A stretch of DNA of 64,000 bases, from the NCBI GenBank assembly GCA_033398695.1, contig CM065802.1:167519965-167583964 (forward strand). The letters run 5' to 3'. The stretch comes from Orobanche coerulescens (Eukaryota > Streptophyta > Magnoliopsida > Lamiales > Orobanchaceae). A program made the translations under genes and the position numbers. This document shows, one piece after another, positions 44,901-56,853 of this stretch; the stretch's first letter is position 1, and each line of letters opens with the position of its first letter. The notes beneath the pieces are model-generated. The model ran no database searches and had not been told where the DNA came from. It saw only the letters and a program-made list of their open reading frames with translations.

Positions 44901-46895
44901 ATTTTGAGATTAGAACTCCTTTAAATTAAAACCGGGATCCTCAAGCTCTTGACAAAGATCCGAGGGACGCTTTCGGTCCTGGCAGCGCAAGTTTAGTGCT
45001 GTTTTGGATTTGAAGGTTTTAATTTGTTTGAGTTTTAATTAATAAGAAAGCAAGAGCCAATCTGAAAAATTAATCTAACAAGTCAATCCCCAAATAGGCC
45101 AGGGCAAGCGAAACAGCAAGTAACACCAAACAAATCAGGGACAACAACTGCAACAATAGAACCGAAGCGGCTGTGATTAACGCTGAGAAAGAGATCGTAA
45201 AAAGAGTACATTTTTAATAATAAGAAATTGAGCGAAAGCGTCCTCCAAAGAGAACGCCTGGTCAGAAGATTGCTGGCTCATTCATCGCCAACTGTGCAGA
45301 ACAGTAAATCGTGCGGGTTTACGTGTGCAGCATTGTCATAGGCAATAAAACAGCTGAGTTAGTATTCAGGACCTGTTATTTAGAAGCAGCGCGACGCAGA
45401 AACAGCATCGAATCATGAGGTAAAATCCTGTACAGACACGGAAAATTATACAAAAGATTTGAGGTACGTGGCGTTGTTACACCCATCGGACCAGTCCATC
45501 CACGGAGCCGTAATCGCCCTCCGAGGAGTCCTTTCGGCCGCAAAGTTGCCGGCCTATATACCTCTAATCAGTAGAATACTATATTTGTTAAAGAGATACA
45601 GGAAATTTATAGGGCTGGAAAATAAATAGTAATATTGAGTAACACGATTTGGAAAGGGTAATAATTATAAATAGAAAAGGAGCAGTCATTATGAACAGGC
45701 AATAAAGAAGGAACATGTAGCGGTAAACGGCCTTCCTAAACATTCTCCAAAGAGAATTCCTGCTAATAGGATTGCTGGCTTATTCATCTATAAATGTAGA
45801 AAACACTAAATGCTGCAGTAAATCGGGCAATCCATATGTTAAGAGAGAACGACCTTTCAGTGCTAAACAGGCTCCCCAAACATTATCCGAGGGCGCAATA
45901 TTAAAAACCGCAGAAGAACCCATTCCAACAGAAAGATCAAGCAAGGGAGCCACAAATAAACTTGAGAAGCCCAAAGATCAGGAAAGGGAGCACGCAGCTG
46001 GTGAGACTCAAATTCAGGCGCTCGATTTGAATTTTGAGATTAAAACCCGTTTAAATTAAAATTGGGATCCTCAAGCTCTTGACAAAGATCCGAGGGACAC
46101 TTCTGGTCCTGGCAGCGCAAGATTAGTGCTGTTTTGGATTTTAAGGTTTTAATTTTTTGAGTTTTAAATGATAAGAAAACAAGAGTCGCACTGAAAAATG
46201 AATCTAACAAGCCAACACAAAAAGAACCCGCAGCAACTGTGCAGAACATTAAATGGCCCAGCAAATCGAGAAATTTATATGTTGAGTCATAAGACAGGCA
46301 AAGACTCAGACTCTCGACCAACAAAAGTCACCGAAAGATGAAGTATAATCCTGCAAAAACACGGAGAATTACACAAAAGATTTTAGGTACGTGGCGTTGT
46401 TACACCTATCAGACCAGCCCATCCACGGAGCCGTAATCGCCCTCCGAGGAGTCCTTTCGGCCGCAAGGTTGCCGGCCTACATACCTCTAATCAGCACAAA
46501 AATATATTTTTTAAAGAGATACAGAAAATTTATGAGGCTCGAAAATAAATTGTAATATTGAGAAATACGATTTGAAAAGGATAGTAATTATAAACAGAAA
46601 AAGAGCAGTAATTATGAACAGGCACCAAAGAAGGAACCTGCAGCAGTAAACTGCCTTACTAAACATTCTCTGAAGAGAAATCCTGGTCATAAGATTCCTG
46701 GATTATTAATCTCTAAATGTAGAAAACATTAAATGCTGCAGTAAATCGGGCAGTCCATATGTTAAGATAAAACGAGCCTGCAGCGCTAGACAGCCTCCCC
46801 AAACATTATCCGAGAGTGCGATATTAAAAACTGCAAAAGAAGGTTTTAATGTGTTTGAGTTTTAATTAATAAGAAAACAAGAGGCACCTTGAAAA

Positions 46896-47117
46896 ATGAA
46901 CCCAACAAGCCAACAAAAAAATAGGACACGGCAAGCAAAACAGCCAGTAATACTAAACAATGCAAGGAGAGCGAGTGCGATAATAGAACCAAAGCCAGCA
47001 CCAATAAATAAAGACGAGGTTCAAGTCAACGGAGCCGTAATCGTAGCACGAGGGATCAACTCAGCCGCAGGTTTGCCGGCCTATATACCCCTAATCAGTA
47101 GCAAATTATATTTCTGA
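46896..47117 (+). CDS. Small conserved ORF in the array (MNPTSQ family), hypothetical
   Basis: A 73-codon frame begins MNPTSQQKNRTRQAKQ, contains IEPKPAPINKDE and ends GLPAYIPLISSKLYF. I do not recognise it. Parts recur in frame in the other array units: the start as MNLTSQ or MNPTSQ (for example near 41145), and the end as GAVIALRGVLSAARLPAYIPLIST. Several differences between the two ends are at third codon positions. It lies opposite to the RepHel strand. It may be a relic of a small gene or of a captured gene fragment. Coding status is unproven. Confidence 0.3.
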   Translation: MNPTSQQKNRTRQAKQPVILNNARRASAIIEPKPAPINKDEVQVNGAVIVARGINSAAGLPAYIPLISSKLYF

Positions 47118-47464
47118 AAGAGACACATGAAATTTAGGGAACCGGGAAATAAATAGTAATATCGAGTAAATGAGCAGAAAAAGAGTAGCACTTATGAATA
47201 GGTAACAAAGAAGGAACATGTGGTCTAAACCGGCTCCCCATCTCTAAATGCAGAAAACATTAAACGCTGCAGTAAATCGGGAAAGCCATATGTTGAGTCG
47301 TAAAACAACCAAATAATAAGAGCACATAAAACCTACAAACATGATCGAAGTATGAGGTCAAATCACGGAGGCTGGCGCCTCATTTTTTAGTTAATTCTAG
47401 CAGGAAGAGAAATATTTAGAGTAAATAACATGAGGTAATTTGCTCAGGCAAGAACGAAGCGTAC

Positions 47465-48438
47465 TTTGATGTTCCTGAGCCAATATAGTCTCTGCATATT
47501 GTGCGTCGCCGAGCGACACAACATGCTGACCATCACATTGATTGTACCGGTGGCCTTGATAATGACTATTAATAGGAGTAAGTTTTTCAATTCCCGTATG
47601 CCATCCACTTTCGCCGTAAGGAAATAATAGTGGATATTGGAGCGGATCGTAGCAGCCGTAATAATAATGCACCCGGTGGGTCTTTCTGTGAGAATCTGGA
47701 ACCACGAATGTCATGCTGATGATCTGCTGGAACATCCGTCAGTTCATTCCATATGGCTGCCACCTGATGGGTCGTAGGCATACTGTAGAGTTTCATCTCT
47801 AAACACGGATCAGCTCTGAGAACGATGTTATAATCTTGCAAATTGGTAATTTCCCGAAGGCTTCGAAAGAAATTTGCGTATGGATTTAATTTCATCATTT
47901 CAAAAATTAGTTCAAGAATACCGAGATCCAAATTTCCTGACTGAGATAGCCGGTTCTGTAGTTCATTTTTGGTATCATAAAAGTAAAGTTGGAGCTGCCG
48001 CCCCGGGGCCTCTTGCGGAATCAAACCCCGCATGAAATGATAGACAGCTCCTTGAACTCGAAGAGTGTAAATACCTTTGTTGGATTGAGCTAGAGTGTGA
48101 TCATAGGTAATCCCAAGAGAACTAAACGCAGTTGTATTATTGTATGTCCTACAGCATTTTCGGAAGTGGGCAGCAGCAGGTGAATTCGCAGAGGTATACA
48201 AAATCCAGAGATTTGACGGCATCCGAGGCAAAGCCAACAATACCTGCCCACTGAGACAACAGAAACCTTTCGACTCTCTGAAATAACGTCCAGCTCCACA
48301 GAGCCGACATGCATCAACCGGGGGAAAGTCCGAGGCGTGCACAGAAATGTTTTCCATTCTTTTGAGAAGATTGGCGCGAGCATATTTTTTTGGCCTACCT
48401 CGTTTTCCTCGAGAGGTGGTGCTGTTGTAATTGCTCAC
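47465..48438 (-). pseudogene. RepHel N-terminal exon, copy 1
   Basis: It starts at 48438 with MSNYNSTTSRGKRGRPKKYA (basic, AT-hook-like GRPKK). A cysteine pair in CRLCGAGRYF follows, then the Helitron-like N-terminal domain (YHFMRGLIPQEAPGRQLQLY). After a frameshift near 47719 (one extra C in GACATTCGTGG, shared with copy 2) the frame continues RVHYYYGCYDPLQYPLLFPY. The exon ends at donor GTACGC (47464), giving a 13.15-kb intron to 34313 with compatible phase. The shared frameshift predates the duplication. Confidence 0.85.
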
Positions 48439-48479
48439 AAGGCACGTTGTATTATTCGACGAATCTGAAGAAACGAATA

Positions 48480-49013
48480 ACAGTCAATGTTCAGTATAAA
48501 TGTCTGACCAGAAAGAAGAGACATTCGGTAAGAAGAAGGAACGCAGACCACGATGTTTTGGATCTGCGTCGCCTACCAAGTAGCAGAGATGCCTTTTTAT
48601 CCGCATTCATTGATGAATATACAGCGCGTCTCCTCATATTTCTGCTTGAAGACCCAGGCACAGCAGCTGCCAGAATAGGAAATCAAGTGACAACAATCTA
48701 TAACAACAAATATGGATTACCAACGATAAAAATAAAGGATGGCAACAGACTTACCAGGGTGAGGCATACTGGAGCAGGAAGCGTGAGCAGAAGGACGAGC
48801 TGGACTGTCAAACAGTGAAACCAAAATGAATAAAATTTTGGAGCAGTATAGAACGGAAAACTGGAGAAGAAATTTGACATCATTCCAAAGCATACCTGGT
48901 ATCGTCCGGAGTATGCACTTGGGAAGTTCTCAGCATTAACTGCAAAACACATAAAGATCCGCCGTCAATATTCAGGCAGAGATATTAAGGAGGCAAAACA
49001 GCGCGGATGGTAG
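48480..49013 (+). other. Plus-strand open region, copy 1, hypothetical
   Basis: Opposite to the RepHel strand, one frame reads SSRDAFLSAFIDEYTARLL through NKYGLPTIKIKDGNRLTRV to a stop at 48818. A second frame reads KKFDIIPKHTWYRPEYALGK to a stop at 49011-49013. Both are conserved in the tandem copy (55112-55627). I do not recognise a family. They could be captured exons, or chance frames. The minus strand here is also open in places. Confidence 0.25.
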
Positions 49014-50240
49014 AGAATAACAAATAGGTAAGTAGTAAATGAAATCGTTAATAAAGGAGTAGTGCTGAGATCAGATCAGACAACTAATAAGAACCTGAGA
49101 AGGAACCACACTAATGATAGTAGGAGATGAAAATTTCCCACACCAATGATGGTAGCATGCTTCTGAGATAATGTAAAGACAAGGAAAATCTCGGTGGCCT
49201 CATCTGAACTTTTCCGGAATAGTCAAAACCGAGAGGCAAGCCGTGCGGCGGTCGGCCGAAGTTACTGGATTTTGCTATTTATTTCGGAACCCACAATATT
49301 CCAAAAAGACAACTGTGCTCCTACTAATGACATCATACGTATGAGGAACCAAGGTCGCAACGAGCGACCAAACCTCTGACGAACAGCATCAGCAAAAACT
49401 AATGGGGTTAATAAAGAGTGAGGGAGGTCAACATATCAAGGCCGTACAATAAGGAACATACCAATTTGGGAGCATAGCGATATATTCAATATGCCTGTGT
49501 AGTAACTCAGAAGAGATGGAACAACATAGGAATATGCAGATGAGAAATGTCATAGCACATCATCAAAGAAGTTGGGAGAAAATGGAGCTCAGCCACATGA
49601 ATTGCAAATTAACATGTTATAACCACATGACTAAAAATATAACATAACAGAATAAGCCTAACACTTAAAAAATAACGCTAATACGAAAATATACCACGAG
49701 AATGAGAACCGTGCAGCAGCTGTCGATGTCACAGAAGATCGGAAATCTGAGAAAGAAAATAGTAAAAGCTCAGTTTGAGATTGTAACAGCTGTTATCTGA
49801 AATCTTAAAGATGATACAGGAAAACAAACCAAATCAATTAATATTGTAAGGTTTTAAAAGAGCAGGTGGATCAAAAATAAAATACGAAGCCGGTTTATAT
49901 ATTAGAGAACATATGTAATAATCACATGCACCAAAATATCCGGGCCTCAATAAAGAGCGTAGGCAGCAAGTGACACAGCAGACAATAAGAAATTTCAGAA
50001 AGGCGACAGGTTAAGTGTATGCAAGATAAAAACCCAAAAGAGAAAAATAAATATTGCACAAATTAGGATACGAAGGCAAACATACACCGACAAAGTATAA
50101 CTGTATAAAGCACTGGCCCATGGAGAAACGGTGTTACTATATTCTTTACACAACATAACTGAGTACGAAAAAACAAGAAAGGAAAACCAAAGTAACATGC
50201 AATTCTATAGGCAGATAGCCACACTTATTGCACACGTAAT

Positions 50241-50867
50241 TTAGTCACCCTCGTTGGATCTAAGTTTAGGAAATCCCAATCCAATCTCTCTCTTGAAAAT
50301 GTAGTCAGTCAAATTGGGAACACAATAAATATCGGCAATTGAATGTTGAAGCTCAAGACGGCGCTGGATTGTATCGTAATCCTCCAACAGGGGCCTGTAT
50401 GCAGGTGTCTCAACAAGGTACCCACAGGGCTGATCCCATCGATTGCCAGTATAGTACAAGATCTTTCGCGTGCAGACATTCGAATATGATTTGTCACAGA
50501 GATGCCTAATCTGTACTCGTGGACTAAAAACCCTAACCCAAAGCTCATCATAGCCCTCAAGAGGAGTGTTTGGTGGGCATTGAGACGGCAGGTCAGACTC
50601 GGCATATTTAGCTGATAAAATCAGGGCATCATATTCATCTCGCTTGTGCTGGGTACTTTTCTCAGAACGAAGAATATTTCTCAGTTCCGGAATCTGCAGC
50701 CCCATCTCAATAATAGCCCGCTGTTCCAAATCCTCCATTGAGTCCCATTGATAATATTTCAAGGCTCTAATACATTCAGCTATATCGGTAGCAGAGCCAA
50801 CAAAGGTAGGAGAATTTGAAAGTCGATTCATTTCCTCGAGCAGTTTTGCAATATATGACTCCATCAT
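50241..50867 (-). CDS. 208-codon hypothetical protein upstream of RepHel, copy 1
   Basis: An uninterrupted frame runs from ATG 50867 to TAA 50241-50243 on the RepHel strand. The protein is mixed-charge with no signal peptide or membrane segment. Readable stretches include IAECIRALKYYQWDSMEDLE, CPPNTPLEGYDELWVRVF and YYTGNRWDQPCGYLVETPAY. I do not recognise a domain. It lies about 1.8 kb before the RepHel N-terminal exon, so it could be an upstream exon of the same transcript or a separate accessory gene. The second tandem copy has two stop codons, so only this copy could be functional. A Trp-to-Pro change and a few others separate the copies. Confidence 0.5.
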   Translation of the reverse strand: MMESYIAKLLEEMNRLSNSPTFVGSATDIAECIRALKYYQWDSMEDLEQRAIIEMGLQIPELRNILRSEKSTQHKRDEYDALILSAKYAESDLPSQCPPNTPLEGYDELWVRVFSPRVQIRHLCDKSYSNVCTRKILYYTGNRWDQPCGYLVETPAYRPLLEDYDTIQRRLELQHSIADIYCVPNLTDYIFKREIGLGFPKLRSNEGD

Positions 50868-51049
50868 GATCAGGTTACGGCAGGAGAGAATATATTGGAA
50901 AACCTAGAGAACTGGACAGATAGTTAGCGCGGATGTTCAAATCAAACTGGTATATAATTCATAGTAGTTTGCAAGGTACAAACACGCAGCACCACGCAGA
51001 CACAAACAGTAAGACAAATACACAACCAGACACAGGATGTGCCTAAAAA

Positions 51050-51125
51050 CCCAGTACACACAAACACACGCACAACACACATATAAACACATACATACAC
51101 ATACACACACGCACACTTAGCACTA
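51050..51125. repeat. CA-rich simple repeat, copy 1
   Basis: Irregular ACACAC/ACATAC run. The same tract is at about 57660-57740 in the second copy. Confidence 0.8.
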
Positions 51126-51259
51126 CACACACATGAGCACATATACGACGCACAAAACCTCACCGAAAATATGTAAAGTTTGTCAAATTCTGATAGAGAT
51201 AAACCATCATGGACAACCTGAAAGCAAACAGTGTTTTTGTCTAGTTCCGACATTTTAGC

Positions 51260-52430
51260 ATCGGTTTGTAAAACTGAACATAGATTTGTGTCCTACCCAT
51301 TGAGATAAGCAAATTGATATATAGAATGTGAAATCATATCAAAGATTTGTTCCTCAATATTTGAACCGCTCTATCAGTCTCTCTTGAAGAAAATAAAACC
51401 AGACATATAATAAGAAAAACTCAATCATAAACAAGCCATATGAGAACCAAATAAAACCCTCAGAGGAAACAAATCCTGCCTTTCTAAAAGACCTACACCT
51501 CAAAATATTGTAAACTATAAAAACAGTAGACACCGTTCAGAGAGAAAAAAAAACATAGGAGAGAAAAACACTACAAACAAAAAATCCAAAAAAAAAACTG
51601 AGAGCAAACAAACCCTGCAGGAAAATCCTCACTTGTAAATTTATTCCAAAACAATATTTAGAATACAATTTTCTTTTAATTTACCAAACATAGATGATTT
51701 GTATAATTATGAAGGCAGGCAATGGAGCCAGTAGAGTGACTATAAAGTAGAAGCGATACTTGGATTAAGAAACAAAATAGCCGAAACGAAGAAGGCAGAA
51801 AAAAAAATCTCACCGAGAGCACCCGAGAGAAAAAAAATTACCTGCAGAACAACAAATAACCAATATCACCGAAAAAAATGAATGAACTCCCAATGGAAGC
51901 AGACATATAATAATGCTGCTCAACTCAAAAGTTCAGAAACTCATCAATTATATCGATAGAAGCATGCTACGAACTAAATATGAGCCTAAAAGCATTGATG
52001 AATAAGCTCTGGGAAAAATAAGAATAGATCAAATCAGGAAGTAAGGTAAGCAAACTTGGAGGGCCTCTCCTAACCAATTATAGCTAAGAAATCGTACCTG
52101 ATCAACAGACAAACTACAATAAAACAGCAAACTCATATTAGAGACATTATAAGGGCAGGCGAAAGCGAGATAACCATGTTGTGGCAGAACAAATGCCTCA
52201 TAATACATATCTCATCAAATAATACAACGAAAAAATTAACAAAAAACAGACAAACTCGAAAGTGAAACCAGGAAAATCAATATACAATAGAGTAAAAAAT
52301 ACCAAACCAACACGAGAGAAGTGTAAACAAATGAAACCCACCAACCAGACCTGATAAAATAACAAGCCATACATGATAACGAAAACACACCAAGCACAAT
52401 CAGCAGCCAAGAAGAACACAAATCTGAGAA
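51260..52430. other. Non-coding A-rich segment of the Helitron 5' block
   Basis: This holds A-rich DNA with no supported coding region, and its counterpart is at 57870-59040. It presumably contains leader and promoter sequence of the RepHel transcription unit on the minus strand, but no box can be assigned. Confidence 0.35.
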
Positions 52431-52439
52431 ACCAAATCA

Positions 52440-52812
52440 CTAACAGTCAGCATACATATAATCAGTATAAACAGGAAAAAAAAACAAAAATTACCAAGAG
52501 AAAATCCCCACCGCCGTTCAAGAGAATGACGGAAACCCTACCCTCAGTCGCGGTAAGAGGGAAACCAAAAGCTTGCCCCAAAAAAGGATGGGGAGAAATC
52601 GAAAATAAGAGAAACAGGAAAAAATAAAACAGTTAGCATACATATAATCAGTATAAATAGGAAAAAAAACAAAAGTTACCCCGAAAAAACCCCCACCGCC
52701 ATTCAATAGAATGACGGAAACCCTGCCTTCGTTCGCAGTAAGAGGAAAACCAAAACCTCGCCCCAAAAAAGGATGGCGAGAAATCGAAAATAAGCGAAAC
52801 AGGAAAAAATAA
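52440..52812. repeat. 187-bp direct repeat pair, copy 1
   Basis: Two units with AGCATACATATAATCAGTAT, CCCCACCGCC, AATGACGGAAACCCT and AAAAAGGATGG start near 52446 and 52633. The second tandem copy has the same pair near 59060 and 59232 with a shorter spacing (about 173 bp). Confidence 0.85.
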
Positions 52813-54073
52813 AAAGAACACATATAGAGACTAACCCATAACTGACGAGAATCTACAAGAGCAAAAATTGCGAGCGCCTACAAATTGACAAGAACAGAAA
52901 CCCTATGATCGTTCGCGAGACGAGGAAAATAGAAATAGAAAGACAAAAGAAAGGAGGCGGCAGATACGTGGAAGAAGAAGAAGAAAAAACGGGACAGAAA
53001 TTAGGAGAGAAGAAGGTGAAACGGATAGAAACCACGGAGCCATAATCGCCCTCCGAGGAGACCTTTCGGCCGCAAGGTTGCCGGCCTATATACCTCTAAT
53101 CAGCACAAAACTATATTTGTTAAAGAGATACAGAAAATTTATGGGGCTCGAAAATAAATTGTAATATTGAGAAATACGATTTGAAAAGTATAGTAATTAT
53201 AAACAGAAAAAGAGCAGTAATTATGAACAGGCACCAAAGAAGGAACCTGCAGCGGTAAACTGCCTTACTAAACATTCTCTTAAGAGAAATCATGGTCATA
53301 AGATTCCTGGCTTATTAATCTCTAAATGTAGAAAACATTAAATGCTGCAGTGAATGGGGCAGTCCATATGTTAAGACAAAACGAGCCTGCAGCGCTAGAC
53401 AGCTTCCCCAAACATTATCCGAGAGTGCGATATTAAAAACTGCAAAAGAAGGTTTTAATGTGTTTGAGTTTTAATTAATAAGAAAACAAGAGGCACCGTG
53501 AAAAATGAACCCAACAAGCCAACAAAAAAATAGGACGCGGCAAGCAAAACAGCAAGTAACACTAAACAATGCAAGGTGAGCGAGTGCGGTAATAGAACCA
53601 AAGCCAGCACCAATAAATAAAGACGAGGTTCAAGTCAACGGAGCCGTAATCGTAGCACGAGGGATCAACTCAGCCGCAGGTTTGCCGGCCTATATACCCC
53701 TAATCAGTAGCAAACAATATTTCTGAAAGAGAGACAGGAAATTTAGGGAACCACGAAACAAATAGTAATATCGAGTAAATGAGCAGAAAAAGAGCAGCAC
53801 TTATGAATAGGTAACAAAGAAGGAACCTGTGGTCTAAACCGCCTCCCCATCTCTAAATGCATAAAACATTAAATGCTGCAGTAAATCGGGAAAGCCATAC
53901 GTTGAGTCGTAAAACAACCAAATAATAAGAGCACATAAAACCTACAAACATGATCGAAGTATGAGGTCAAATCAAAGAGGCTGGTGCCTCATTTTTTAGT
54001 TAATTCTAGCAGGAAGAGAAATATTTAGAGTAAATAACATGAGGTAATTTGCTCAGGCAAGAACGAAGCGTAC

Positions 54074-55045
54074 TTTGAAGTTCCTGAGCCAATATAGTCT
54101 CTGCATATTGTGCATCGCCGAGCGACACAACATGCTGACCATCACATTGATTGTACCGGCGGCCTTGATAATGACTATTAACAGGAGTAAGTTTTTCAAT
54201 TCCCGTATGCCATCCACTTTCGCCGTAAGGAAATAAGAGTGGATATTGGAGCGGATCGTAGCAGCCGTAATAATAATGCACCCGGTGGGTCTTTCCCCGA
54301 GGTCTGAACCACGAATGTCATGCGGATGATCTGCTGGAACATCCGTCAGTTCATTCCATATGGATGCCACCTGATGGGTCGTAGGCATACTGTAGAGTTT
54401 CATATCTAAACACGGATCAGCTATGAGAACGATGTTATAATCTTGCAAATTGGTTATTTCCCGAAGGCTTCGAAAGAAATTTGCGTATGGATTTAATTTC
54501 ATCATTTCGACAATTAATTCAAGAATACCGAGATCCAAATTTCCTGACTGAGATAGCCGGTTCTGTAGTTCATTTTCGGTATCATAAAAGTAAAGTTGGA
54601 GCTGCCGCCCCGGGGCCTCTTGCGGAATCAATCCCCGCATGAAATGATAGACAGCTCCTTCAACTCGAAGAGTGTAAATACCTTTGTTGGATTGAGCTAG
54701 AGTGTGATCATAGGTAATCACAAGAGAACTAAACGCAGTTGTATTATTGTATGTCCTACAGCGTTTTCGGAAGTGGGCAGCAGCAGGTGAATTCGCAGAG
54801 GTATACAAAATCCAGAGATTTGATGGCATCCTAGGCAAAGCCAATGATACCTGCCAATTGAGACAACATAAACCTTTCCACTCTCTGAAATAACGTCCAG
54901 CTCCACAGAGCCGACATGCATCAATCGGGGGCAAGTCCCAGGCGTGCACAGAAATGTTTTCCTTTCTTTTGAGGAGATTGGCGCAAGCATATTTTTTTGG
55001 CCTACCTCGTTTTCCTCGAGAGGTGATGCTGTTGTAATTGCTCAC
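54074..55045 (-). pseudogene. RepHel N-terminal exon, copy 2
   Basis: The exon is the same as 48438-47465 with scattered substitutions (start MSNYNSITSRGKRGRPKK). It shares the one-base insertion near 54313 and adds further changes just after it (TTCAGACCTCGGGG replaces TTCCAGATTCTCACAG, two bases shorter). The donor GTACGC at 54073 is kept. Because it lies upstream of copy 1 in the same orientation, it could act as an alternative first exon for the same helicase body. Confidence 0.82.
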
Positions 55046-55111
55046 AAGGCACGTTGTATTATTCGACGAAGCTGAAGAAACGAATAACAGTCAATGTTCA
55101 GTATAAATGTC

Positions 55112-55627
55112 TGACCAGAAAGAAGAGACATTCGGTAAGAAGAAGGAATGAAAACAGACCCTGATGTTTTTCAGATGCGCGTCGCCTACCAAGTAGCAGA
55201 GATGCCTTTTTATCCGCATTCATTGATGAATATACAGTGCGTCTCCTCATATTTCTGCTTGAAGACCCAGGCACAGCAACTGCCAGAATAGGAAATCAAG
55301 TGACAACAATCTATAACAACAAATATGGATTACCAACGATAAGAATAAAGGATGGCAACAGACTTACCAGGGTGAGGCATACTGGAGCAGGAAGCCTGAG
55401 CAGAAGGAAGAGATGGACTGTCAAACAGTGAAACCAAAATGAATAAAATTTTGGAGCAGTATAGAACGGAAAACTGGAGAAGAAATTTGACATCATTCCA
55501 AAGCATACCTGGTATCGTCCGGAGTATGCACTTGGGAAGTTCTCAGCATTAACTGCAAAACACATAAAGATCCGCCGTCAATATTCAGACAGAGATATTA
55601 CGGAGGCAAAACAGCGCGGATGGTAGA
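55112..55627 (+). other. Plus-strand open region, copy 2, hypothetical
   Basis: This is the counterpart of 48480-49013. The frame with AFLSAFIDEYTVRLL ends at 55431, and the second frame with DIIPKHTWYRPEYALGK is also open. Amino-acid changes between copies are few and conservative (Lys/Arg, Val/Leu, Ala/Thr), but copy number is too small for inference. Confidence 0.25.
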
Positions 55628-56853
55628 GAATAATGAATAGGTAAGTAGTAAATGAAATCGTTAATAAAGGAGCAGTGCTGAGATCATATCACACAACTAA
55701 TAAGAACCTGAGAAGGAACCGCACTAATGATAGTAGGAGACGAAAATTTCCCACACCAATGATGGTAGCACGCATCTGAGATAATGTAAAGACAAGGAAA
55801 ATCTCAGTGGCCTCATCTGAACTTTTCCGGAATAGTCAAAACCTAGAGGCAAGCCGTGCGGCGGTCGACCGAAGTTACTGGATTTTGCTAGTTATTTCGG
55901 AACCCACAATATTCCAAAATGAAAACTGTGCTCTTACTAATGACATCATACGTATGAGGAACCAAGGTCGCAACAAGCGACCAAACCTCTGACGAACGGC
56001 ATCAGCAAAAACCAGTGGGGTTAATAAAGAGTGAGGGAGGTCAACATATGAAGGCCGTACAATAAGGAACATACCAATTTGGGAGCATAGCGATATATTC
56101 AATATGCCTGTGTAGTAACTCAGAAGAGATGGAACAACATAGGAATATGCAGATGAGAAATGTCATAGCACCTCATCAAAGAAGTTGTGAGAAAATAGAG
56201 CTCAGCCAGATGAATTGCAAATTAACATGTTATAACCACATGCCTAAAAATATAACATAACAGAATAAGCCTAACACTTAAAAAATAACGCTAATACGAA
56301 AATATACCAAGAGAATGAGAACCGTGCAGCAGCTGTCGATGTCACAGAAGATCGGAAATCTAAGAAAGAAAATAGTAGAAGCTCAGTTTGAGATTGTAAC
56401 AGCTGTTATCTGAAATCTCAAAGATGATACAGGAAAACAAACCAAATCAATTAATATTGTAAGGTTTTAAAAGAGCAGGTGGATCAAAAATAAAATACGA
56501 AGCCAGTTTATATATTAGAGAACATATGTAATAATCACATGCACCAAAATATCCGGGCCTCAATAAAGAGCGTAGGCAACAAGCGACACATCAGACAATA
56601 AGAAATTTTAGAAAGGCGACAGGTTAAGTGTATCCAAGATAAAAACCCAAAAGAGAAAAATAAATATTGCACAAATGAGGTTACGAAGGCAAACATACAC
56701 CGACAAAGTATAACGGTATAAAGCACAGGCCCATGGAGAAACGGTGTTACTATATTCTTTACACAACATAACTGAGTGCGAAAAAACAAGAAAGGAAAAC
56801 CAAAGTAACATGCAATTATATAGGCAGATAGCCACACTTATTGCAAACGTAAT

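Larger units (their letters stand above)
34370..47390. repeat. 13-kb array of about 1.05-kb repeats in the RepHel intron
   Basis: A segment containing CACGGAGCCGTAATCGCCCT, GGCCGCAAGGTTGCCGGCC and TATATACCTCTAATCAG starts at about 34434, 36025, 36593, 37935, 38417, 39475, 40527, 41580, 41908, 42910, 43397, 44452, 45502 and 46425. A diverged copy lies at 47030. Full units are about 1.05 kb; shorter ones (0.33-0.57 kb) are internally deleted. Other shared blocks are CCTCAAGCTCTTGAC, CAACTGTGCAGAACATTAAA and AATTGTAATATTGAG. The array lies between the RepHel N-terminal exon donor (47464) and the Rep exon acceptor (34313), so it is intronic. Confidence 0.88.
46423..53031. repeat. Helitron 5' segment, tandem copy 1 (6.6 kb)
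   Basis: From the CCACGGAGCC word in the last array unit to about 53028, this block is repeated as 53032-59622 with a few percent divergence and small indels. It contains the end of the array, the small MNPTSQ ORF, the RepHel N-terminal exon, a plus-strand open region, the 208-codon ORF, a CA-rich tract and 187-bp direct repeats. The junction at 53029-53032 joins the block's right end (GGATAG) to an array unit (CCACGGAGCC), as in a tandem duplication by unequal exchange. Confidence 0.92.

Noticed and set aside
34738..46324. Recurring minus-strand frames of 60-123 codons (starting MLVESLSLC or MGFSSLFVAPF) in the array
   Set aside because: They repeat because the DNA repeats. They are rich in Leu/Phe, end at different points in different units and show frequent frameshifts.
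50942..51253. 103-codon minus-strand frame rich in Cys/Val (and its copy 57555-57866)
   Set aside because: It is a translation of the CA-rich simple repeat (CVCV, VYVYVC) and not a credible cysteine-rich peptide.
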